This document shows, piece by piece, positions 53,501 to 64,000 of a stretch of 64,000 nucleotides of DNA. The stretch spans positions 1-64,000 of the forward strand of contig CALYMY010000064.1 of the NCBI GenBank assembly GCA_944548615.1. The letters are read 5' to 3'. The stretch comes from Micropterix aruncella (Eukaryota > Arthropoda > Insecta > Lepidoptera > Micropterigidae). The notes below the pieces were generated by a model. The model ran no database searches. It saw only the letters and a program-made list of their open reading frames with translations, and was not told the DNA's origin. The position numbers were made by a program, and so were the translations under genes. Numbering within the stretch: position 1 is the first letter of the stretch; the number at the start of each line of letters is the position of its first letter.

Positions 53501-56500
53501 ACACTTACCGTCGTACATACATACACACTTACCGTCGTACATACATACACACTTACCGTCGTACATACATACACACTTACCGTCGTACATACATACACAC
53601 TTACCGTCGTACATACATACACACTTACCGTCGTACATACATACACACTTACCGTCGTACATACATACACACTTACCGTCGTACATACATACACACTTAC
53701 CGTCGTACATACATACACACTTACCGTCGTACATACATACACACTTACCGTCGTACATACATACACACTTACCGTCGTACATACATACACACTTACCGTC
53801 GTACATACATACACACTTACCGTCGTACATACATACACACTTACCGTCGTACATACATACACACTTACCGTCGTACATACATACACACTTACCGTCGTAC
53901 ATACATACACACTTACCGTCGTACATACATACACACTTACCGTCGTACATACATACACACTTACCGTCGTACATACATACACACTTACCGTCGTACATAC
54001 ATACACACTTACCGTCGTACATACATACACACTTACCGTCGTACATACATACACACTTACCGTCGTACATACATACACACTTACCGTCGTACATACATAC
54101 ACACTTACCGTCGTACATACATACACACTTACCGTCGTACATACATACACACTTACCGTCGTACATACATACACACTTACCGTCGTACATACATACACAC
54201 TTACCGTCGTACATACATACACACTTACCGTCGTACATACATACACACTTACCGTCGTACATACATACACACTTACCGTCGTACATACATACACACTTAC
54301 CGTCGTACATACATACACACTTACCGTCGTACATACATACACACTTACCGTCGTACATACATACACACTTACCGTCGTACATACATACACACTTACCGTC
54401 GTACATACATACACACTTACCGTCGTACATACATACACACTTACCGTCGTACATACATACACACTTACCGTCGTACATACATACACACTTACCGTCGTAC
54501 ATACATACACACTTACCGTCGTACATACATACACACTTACCGTCGTACATACATACACACTTACCGTCGTACATACATACACACTTACCGTCGTACATAC
54601 ATACACACTTACCGTCGTACATACATACACACTTACCGTCGTACATACATACACACTTACCGTCGTACATACATACACACTTACCGTCGTACATACATAC
54701 ACACTTACCGTCGTACATACATACACACTTACCGTCGTACATACATACACACTTACCGTCGTACATACATACACACTTACCGTCGTACATACATACACAC
54801 TTACCGTCGTACATACATACACACTTACCGTCGTACATACAGTACACACTTACCGTCGTACATACAGTACACACTTACCGTCGTACATACGTACACACTT
54901 ACCGTCGTACATACGTACACACTTACCGTCGTACATACGTACACACTTACCGTCGTACATACGTACACACTTACCGTCGTACATACGTACACACTTACCG
55001 TCGTACATACGTACACACTTACCGTCGTACATACGTACACACTTACCGTCGTACATACGTACACACTTACCGTCGTACATACGTACACACTTACCGTCGT
55101 ACATACGTACACACTTACCGTCGTACATACGTACACACTTACCGTCGTACATACGTACACACTTACCGTCGTACATACGTACACACTTACCGTCGTACAT
55201 ACGTACACACTTACCGTCGTACATACGTACACACTTACCGTCGTACATACGTACACACTTACCGTCGTACATACGTACACACTTACCGTCGTACATACGT
55301 ACACACTTACCGTCGTACATACGTACACACTTACCGTCGTACATACGTACACACTTACCGTCGTACATACGTACACACTTACCGTCGTACATACGTACAC
55401 ACTTACCGTCGTACATACGTACACACTTACCGTCGTACATACGTACACACTTACCGTCGTACATACGTACACACTTACCGTCGTACATACGTACACACTT
55501 ACCGTCGTACATACGTACACACTTACCGTCGTACATACGTACACACTTACCGTCGTACATACGTACACACTTACCGTCGTACATACGTACACACTTACCG
55601 TCGTACATACGTACACACTTACCGTCGTACATACGTACACACTTACCGTCGTACATACGTACACACTTACCGTCGTACATACGTACACACTTACCGTCGT
55701 ACATACGTACACACTTACCGTCGTACATACGTACACACTTACCGTCGTACATACGTACACACTTACCGTCGTACATACGTACACACTTACCGTCGTACAT
55801 ACGTACACACTTACCGTCGTACATACGTACACACTTACCGTCGTACATACGTACACACTTACCGTCGTACATACGTACACACTTACCGTCGTACATACGT
55901 ACACACTTACCGTCGTACATACGTACACACTTACCGTCGTACATACGTACACACTTACCGTCGTACATACGTACACACTTACCGTCGTACATACGTACAC
56001 ACTTACCGTCGTACATACGTACACACTTACCGTCGTACATACGTACACACTTACCGTCGTACATACGTACACACTTACCGTCGTACATACGTACACACTT
56101 ACCGTCGTACATACGTACACACTTACCGTCGTACATACGTACACACTTACCGTCGTACATACGTACACACTTACCGTCGTACATACGTACACACTTACCG
56201 TCGTACATACGTACACACTTACCGTCGTACATACGTACACACTTACCGTCGTACATACGTACACACTTACCGTCGTACATACGTACACACTTACCGTCGT
56301 ACATACGTACACACTTACCGTCGTACATACGTACACACTTACCGTCGTACATACGTACACACTTACCGTCGTACATACGTACACACTTACCGTCGTACAT
56401 ACGTACACACTTACCGTCGTACATACGTACACACTTACCGTCGTACATACGTACACACTTACCGTCGTACATACGTACACACTTACCGTCGTACATACGT

Positions 56501-59500
56501 ACACACTTACCGTCGTACATACGTACACACTTACCGTCGTACATACGTACACACTTACCGTCGTACATACGTACACACTTACCGTCGTACATACGTACAC
56601 ACTTACCGTCGTACATACGTACACACTTACCGTCGTACATACGTACACACTTACCGTCGTACATACGTACACACTTACCGTCGTACATACGTACACACTT
56701 ACCGTCGTACATACGTACACACTTACCGTCGTACATACGTACACACTTACCGTCGTACATACGTACACACTTACCGTCGTACATACGTACACACTTACCG
56801 TCGTACATACGTACACACTTACCGTCGTACATACGTACACACTTACCGTCGTACATACGTACACACTTACCGTCGTACATACGTACACACTTACCGTCGT
56901 ACATACGTACACACTTACCGTCGTACATACGTACACACTTACCGTCGTACATACGTACACACTTACCGTCGTACATACGTACACACTTACCGTCGTACAT
57001 ACGTACACACTTACCGTCGTACATACGTACACACTTACCGTCGTACATACGTACACACTTACCGTCGTACATACGTACACACTTACCGTCGTACATACGT
57101 ACACACTTACCGTCGTACATACGTACACACTTACCGTCGTACATACGTACACACTTACCGTCGTACATACGTACACACTTACCGTCGTACATACGTACAC
57201 ACTTACCGTCGTACATACGTACACACTTACCGTCGTACATACGTACACACTTACCGTCGTACATACGTACACACTTACCGTCGTACATACGTACACACTT
57301 ACCGTCGTACATACGTACACACTTACCGTCGTACATACGTACACACTTACCGTCGTACATACGTACACACTTACCGTCGTACATACGTACACTTACCGTC
57401 GTACATACGTACACACTTACCGTCGTACATACGTACACACTTACCGTCGTACATACGTACACACTTACCGTCGTACATACGTACACACTTACCGTCGTAC
57501 ATACGTACACACTTACCGTCGTACATACGTACACACTTACCGTCGTACATACGTACACACTTACCGTCGTACATACGTACACACTTACCGTCGTACATAC
57601 GTACACACTTACCGTCGTACATACGTACACACTTACCGTCGTACATACGTACACACTTACCGTCGTACATACGTACACACTTACCGTCGTACATACGTAC
57701 ACACTTACCGTCGTACATACGTACACACTTACCGTCGTACATACGTACACACTTACCGTCGTACATACGTACACACTTACCGTCGTACATACGTACACAC
57801 TTACCGTCGTACATACGTACACACTTACCGTCGTACATACGTACACACTTACCGTCGTACATACGTACACACTTACCGTCGTACATACGTACACACTTAC
57901 CGTCGTACATACGTACACACTTACCGTCGTACATACGTACACACTTACCGTCGTACATACGTACACACTTACCGTCGTACATACGTACACACTTACCGTC
58001 GTACATACGTACACACTTACCGTCGTACATACGTACACACTTACCGTCGTACATACGTACACACTTACCGTCGTACATACGTACACACTTACCGTCGTAC
58101 ATACGTACACACTTACCGTCGTACATACGTACACACTTACCGTCGTACATACGTACACACTTACCGTCGTACATACGTACACACTTACCGTCGTACATAC
58201 GTACACACTTACCGTCGTACATACGTACACACTTACCGTCGTACATACGTACACACTTACCGTCGTACATACGTACACACTTACCGTCGTACATACGTAC
58301 ACACTTACCGTCGTACATACGTACACACTTACCGTCGTACATACGTACACACTTACCGTCGTACATACGTACACACTTACCGTCGTACATACGTACACAC
58401 TTACCGTCGTACATACGTACACACTTACCGTCGTACATACGTACACACTTACCGTCGTACATACGTACACACTTACCGTCGTACATACGTACACACTTAC
58501 CGTCGTACATACGTACACACTTACCGTCGTACATACGTACACACTTACCGTCGTACATACGTACACACTTACCGTCGTACATACGTACACACTTACCGTC
58601 GTACATACGTACACACTTACCGTCGTACATACGTACACACTTACCGTCGTACATACGTACACACTTACCGTCGTACATACGTACACACTTACCGTCGTAC
58701 ATACGTACACACTTACCGTCGTACATACGTACACACTTACCGTCGTACATACGTACACACTTACCGTCGTACATACGTACACACTTACCGTCGTACATAC
58801 GTACACACTTACCGTCGTACATACGTACACACTTACCGTCGTACATACGTACACACTTACCGTCGTACATACGTACACACTTACCGTCGTACATACGTAC
58901 ACACTTACCGTCGTACATACGTACACACTTACCGTCGTACATACGTACACACTTACCGTCGTACATACGTACACACTTACCGTCGTACATACGTACACAC
59001 TTACCGTCGTACATACGTACACACTTACCGTCGTACATACGTACACACTTACCGTCGTACATACGTACACACTTACCGTCGTACATACGTACACACTTAC
59101 CGTCGTACATACGTACACACTTACCGTCGTACATACGTACACACTTACCGTCGTACATACGTACACACTTACCGTCGTACATACGTACACACTTACCGTC
59201 GTACATACGTACACACTTACCGTCGTACATACGTACACACTTACCGTCGTACATACGTACACACTTACCGTCGTACATACGTACACACTTACCGTCGTAC
59301 ATACGTACACACTTACCGTCGTACATACGTACACACTTACCGTCGTACATACGTACACACTTACCGTCGTACATACGTACACACTTACCGTCGTACATAC
59401 GTACACACTTACCGTCGTACATACGTACACACTTACCGTCGTACATACGTACACACTTACCGTCGTACATACGTACACACTTACCGTCGTACATACGTAC

Positions 59501-62500
59501 ACACTTACCGTCGTACATACGTACACACTTACCGTCGTACATACGTACACACTTACCGTCGTACATACGTACACACTTACCGTCGTACATACGTACACAC
59601 TTACCGTCGTACATACGTACACACTTACCGTCGTACATACGTACACACTTACCGTCGTACATACGTACACACTTACCGTCGTACATACGTACACACTTAC
59701 CGTCGTACATACGTACACACTTACCGTCGTACATACGTACACACTTACCGTCGTACATACGTACACACTTACCGTCGTACATACGTACACACTTACCGTC
59801 GTACATACGTACACACTTACCGTCGTACATACGTACACACTTACCGTCGTACATACGTACACACTTACCGTCGTACATACGTACACACTTACCGTCGTAC
59901 ATACGTACACACTTACCGTCGTACATACGTACACACTTACCGTCGTACATACGTACACACTTACCGTCGTACATACGTACACACTTACCGTCGTACATAC
60001 GTACACACTTACCGTCGTACATACGTACACACTTACCGTCGTACATACGTACACACTTACCGTCGTACATACGTACACACTTACCGTCGTACATACGTAC
60101 ACACTTACCGTCGTACATACGTACACACTTACCGTCGTACATACGTACACACTTACCGTCGTACATACGTACACACTTACCGTCGTACATACGTACACAC
60201 TTACCGTCGTACATACGTACACACTTACCGTCGTACATACGTACACACTTACCGTCGTACATACGTACACACTTACCGTCGTACATACGTACACACTTAC
60301 CGTCGTACATACGTACACACTTACCGTCGTACATACGTACACACTTACCGTCGTACATACGTACACACTTACCGTCGTACATACGTACACACTTACCGTC
60401 GTACATACGTACACACTTACCGTCGTACATACGTACACACTTACCGTCGTACATACGTACACACTTACCGTCGTACATACGTACACACTTACCGTCGTAC
60501 ATACGTACACACTTACCGTCGTACATACGTACACACTTACCGTCGTACATACGTACACACTTACCGTCGTACATACGTACACACTTACCGTCGTACATAC
60601 GTACACACTTACCGTCGTACATACGTACACACTTACCGTCGTACATACGTACACACTTACCGTCGTACATACGTACACACTTACCGTCGTACATACGTAC
60701 ACACTTACCGTCGTACATACGTACACACTTACCGTCGTACATACGTACACACTTACCGTCGTACATACGTACACACTTACCGTCGTACATACGTACACAC
60801 TTACCGTCGTACATACGTACACACTTACCGTCGTACATACGTACACACTTACCGTCGTACATACGTACACACTTACCGTCGTACATACGTACACACTTAC
60901 CGTCGTACATACGTACACACTTACCGTCGTACATACGTACACACTTACCGTCGTACATACGTACACACTTACCGTCGTACATACGTACACACTTACCGTC
61001 GTACATACGTACACACTTACCGTCGTACATACGTACACACTTACCGTCGTACATACGTACACACTTACCGTCGTACATACGTACACACTTACCGTCGTAC
61101 ATACGTACACACTTACCGTCGTACATACGTACACACTTACCGTCGTACATACGTACACACTTACCGTCGTACATACGTACACACTTACCGTCGTACATAC
61201 GTACACACTTACCGTCGTACATACGTACACACTTACCGTCGTACATACGTACACACTTACCGTCGTACATACGTACACACTTACCGTCGTACATACGTAC
61301 ACACTTACCGTCGTACATACGTACACACTTACCGTCGTACATACGTACACACTTACCGTCGTACATACGTACACACTTACCGTCGTACATACGTACACAC
61401 TTACCGTCGTACATACGTACACACTTACCGTCGTACATACGTACACACTTACCGTCGTACATACGTACACACTTACCGTCGTACATACGTACACACTTAC
61501 CGTCGTACATACGTACACACTTACCGTCGTACATACGTACACACTTACCGTCGTACATACGTACACACTTACCGTCGTACATACGTACACACTTACCGTC
61601 GTACATACGTACACACTTACCGTCGTACATACGTACACACTTACCGTCGTACATACGTACACACTTACCGTCGTACATACGTACACACTTACCGTCGTAC
61701 ATACGTACACACTTACCGTCGTACATACGTACACACTTACCGTCGTACATACGTACACACTTACCGTCGTACATACGTACACACTTACCGTCGTACATAC
61801 GTACACACTTACCGTCGTACATACGTACACACTTACCGTCGTACATACGTACACACTTACCGTCGTACATACGTACACACTTACCGTCGTACATACGTAC
61901 ACACTTACCGTCGTACATACGTACACACTTACCGTCGTACATACGTACACACTTACCGTCGTACATACGTACACACTTACCGTCGTACATACGTACACAC
62001 TTACCGTCGTACATACGTACACACTTACCGTCGTACATACGTACACACTTACCGTCGTACATACGTACACACTTACCGTCGTACATACGTACACACTTAC
62101 CGTCGTACATACGTACACACTTACCGTCGTACATACGTACACACTTACCGTCGTACATACGTACACACTTACCGTCGTACATACGTACACACTTACCGTC
62201 GTACATACGTACACACTTACCGTCGTACATACGTACACACTTACCGTCGTACATACGTACACAATTACCGTCGTACATACGTACACACTTACCGTCGTAC
62301 ATACGTACACACTTACCGTCGTACATACGTACACACTTACCGTCGTACATACGTACACACTTACCGTCGTACATACGTACACACTTACCGTCGTACATAC
62401 GTACACACTTACCGTCGTACATACGTACACACTTACCGTCGTACATACCTACACACTTACCGTCGTACATTCATACACACTTACCGTCGTACATACATAC

Positions 62501-63277
62501 ACACTTACCGTCGTACATACATACACACTTACCGTCGTACATACATACACACTTACCGTCGTACATACATACACTTTTACCGTCGTACATACATACACAC
62601 TTACCGTCGTACATACATACACACTTACCGTCGTACATACATACACACTTACCGTCGTACATACATACACACTTACCGTCGTACATACATACACACTTAC
62701 CGTCGTACATACATACACACTTACCGTCGTACATACATACACACTTACCGTCGTACATACATACACACTTACCGTCGTACATACATACACACTTACCGTC
62801 GTACATACATACACACTTACCGTCGTACATACATACACACTTACCGTCGTACATACATACACACTTACCGTCGTACATACATACACACTTACCGTCGTAC
62901 ATACATACACACTTACCGTCGTACATACATACACACTTACCGTCGTACATACATACACACTTACCGTCGTACATACATACACACTTACCGTCGTACATAC
63001 ATACACACTTACCGTCGTACATACATACACACTTACCGTCGTACATACATACACACTTACCGTCGTACATACATACACACTTACCGTCGTACATACATAC
63101 ACACTTACCGTCGTACATACATACACACTTACCGTCGTACATACATACACACTTATCGTCGTACATACATACACACTTACCGTCGTACATACATACACAC
63201 TTACCGTCGTACATACATACACACTTACCGTCGTACATACATACACACTTACCGTCGTACATACATACACACTTACC
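50543..63277. repeat. 24-bp satellite array, segment 8
   Basis: 12.7 kb of satellite. From 50543 to about 54838 it is GTCG/CATACAT type, very uniform, with groups of alternating GTACGTACAT units near 50875-51070 and 53105-53255. Two 25-base switch units (CATACAGTACACAC) lie near 54838 and 54864. About 54886-62440 is CATACGTACACAC type. About 62445-63277 is standard type again. It ends in CACTTACC at the next LINE. No gene. Confidence 0.98.
54886..62440. repeat. Nearly invariant ACGT-variant sub-array
   Basis: About 315 consecutive units share CATACGTACACAC. The only departures I see are one 22-base unit near 57385-57394 and CACAATTACC near 62264. The adjoining 24-mers on both sides are CATACATACACAC type, so the variant has been amplified as a block. 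Confidence 0.9.
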
Positions 63278-64000
63278 CCACAGGCAGAGGTGATACTGCT
63301 ACGTGGCGCGTCCCCGGGTGGCGGATAGGGGAATGCCCGCTGTTTGCGTAGTGCGACGGAGGGTAGGAGTGAAATAAAATAGCTCCCGCGGACCTAAACA
63401 CCCCAAGCCAAGGAGGTGAGACATCGTGCCGAGGGCTGGATGGTACTAGGGTTATGGTGCCGCAAGCGATTCCCCTGGGGCACCTGGTCCAACCCCGGGT
63501 GTATTTAAGTGGCCTTACTCCTGGAGAGCTATCGTAAAGGGAGCGGACCTTTTAGTTCGGGCGTACTCGTGGGAACCAAAATTGAAGAAAACAAATTAAA
63601 TACTCTGAAGATCGGGCAGCACGCCCAACAAGCAGCGCTTGATGCAAGCGCGGGGATGAAAAAGATGGAAGCATGGGATCGGCTGGAAAAGCTGATAACT
63701 GGGCTTTACGATTTTGCTAATCCTAAGCCAAACGTCCATAAGGAGATTAAGTCGAAGGTGGTGGCCATTGGCAACGCCTTCAGACGACTCAAGGAGATGG
63801 AGGCAGTTAAGCCGAGGTTAACTCAGCCCCAGCCGAGTCTCATACCGCCGATTATGCAGACGCCACCGACACCGTTGCGCACTCGGACCTATTCCGAGAC
63901 GACGGCTAAAGATACGGAAGCAGAAGAAGGCGAGGAAATGTTGACGCCAAATTCCCGGGACCTAGTTACAGGGAAAAGGCGGAAGCGCACCTCACCTGAG
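63278..64000 (+). mobile_element. 5' end of an R1-clade retrotransposon, probably full length
   Basis: Satellite stops after CACTTACC and a GC-richer sequence starts (CCACAGGCAGAGG...), continuing to the window edge. The join falls at the same base of the 24-mer as the LINE at 3930. About 230-380 bp without a long frame look like a 5' UTR; the phrase GGGTGGCGGATAGGGGAATG is of a type I associate with R1-clade 5' ends. An ORF1-like frame follows. The exact start is ambiguous by one or two C residues. Membership in the same family as the truncated LINE is inferred from the shared site, since the two fragments do not overlap. Confidence 0.75.
63509..64000 (+). CDS. R1-clade ORF1 (gag-like) N-terminal part, runs off the window
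   Basis: The frame is open from 63509 (after TAA 63506-63508) to the end of the window; the first in-frame ATG is 63656. Sequence upstream of it (from about 63570, GTKIEENKLNTLKIGQHAQQ) already looks protein-like, so translation may start at a non-AUG codon or upstream in another way. The visible product is hydrophilic: a probable helical, Lys/Glu-rich segment (EIKSKVVAIGNAFRRLKEME, codons near 63746-63805), then a Pro/Thr-rich stretch (about 63830-63895), an acidic patch and a basic GKRRKR segment near the edge, which could serve in nuclear targeting. In R1-clade elements ORF1 is an RNA-binding protein forming the ribonucleoprotein; its three C-terminal CCHC knuckles would lie beyond this window. 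Assigned by position and general resemblance. Confidence 0.6.
   Translation, partial: MALLLESYRKGSGPFSSGVLVGTKIEENKLNTLKIGQHAQQAALDASAGMKKMEAWDRLEKLITGLYDFANPKPNVHKEIKSKVVAIGNAFRRLKEMEAVKPRLTQPQPSLIPPIMQTPPTPLRTRTYSETTAKDTEAEEGEEMLTPNSRDLVTGKRRKRTSPE

Noticed and set aside
50523..63293. A 4,256-codon open frame and dozens of similar long frames across the satellite arrays
   Set aside because: They consist only of 8-residue repeats read from a 24-bp satellite, occur in five of six frames at once, and change frame at every odd-length unit. Unit length explains them fully.
1..64000. Telomeric repeat (TTAGG)n as the array or as the LINE target
   Set aside because: No TTAGG run is present; the target is the ACAY-containing 24-mer.

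Overview
This is eukaryotic, gene-poor, repeat-dominated DNA, most likely from an insect. The signs are R1-clade non-LTR retrotransposon sequence, a Ty3/gypsy-type LTR element primed by a lysine-tRNA-like site, and a piggyBac-like miniature element. I see no host protein-coding gene, rRNA or tRNA gene. About 41.4 kb of the 64 kb is one satellite with a 24-bp unit, roughly 1,700 copies: an ACAY-type tract (ACATACATACACAC) followed by TTACCGTCGT. Everything else is a mobile element inserted into that satellite, so the region is probably heterochromatic (pericentromeric or subtelomeric). The species cannot be named from the window.

Layout: satellite 1-3929; 5'-truncated R1-clade LINE 3930-5888 (reverse transcriptase, C-terminal CCHC motif, poly(A)); satellite 5889-11647; LTR retrotransposon 11648-22788 with two 1,979-bp LTRs, a gag fragment joined to integrase by a large internal deletion, and a nested 306-bp piggyBac-like MITE; satellite 22789-23270; putative solo LTR (1,701 bp) 23271-24971; satellite 24972-27958; second LINE copy 27959-29918; satellite 29919-36081; solo LTR 36082-37782; satellite 37783-40734; solo LTR 40735-42435; satellite 42436-48841; solo LTR 48842-50542; satellite 50543-63277, including about 7.5 kb of a nearly invariant ACGT-type variant; and from 63278 to the end the 5' end of a further R1-clade element (5' UTR and start of ORF1).

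The solo LTR, parts of the satellite and the LINE recur as near-identical copies, so the locus has grown by large tandem duplications (solo-LTR-to-solo-LTR distances 12,811, 4,653 and 8,107 bp), on top of smaller higher-order repeats within the satellite (912 bp, 262 bp and 48 bp). The central biological story is a satellite whose ACAY tract appears to be the landing site of a Waldo-like, sequence-specific R1-clade retrotransposon. The LINE (one event, later duplicated) and the element at the right edge enter the 24-mer at the same base, and the LINE carries a 14-bp target-site duplication. Because 24 is a multiple of three, five of the six reading frames through the satellite are open. The very long open frames (thousands of codons of 8-residue repeats) are therefore artefacts and are not annotated as genes.
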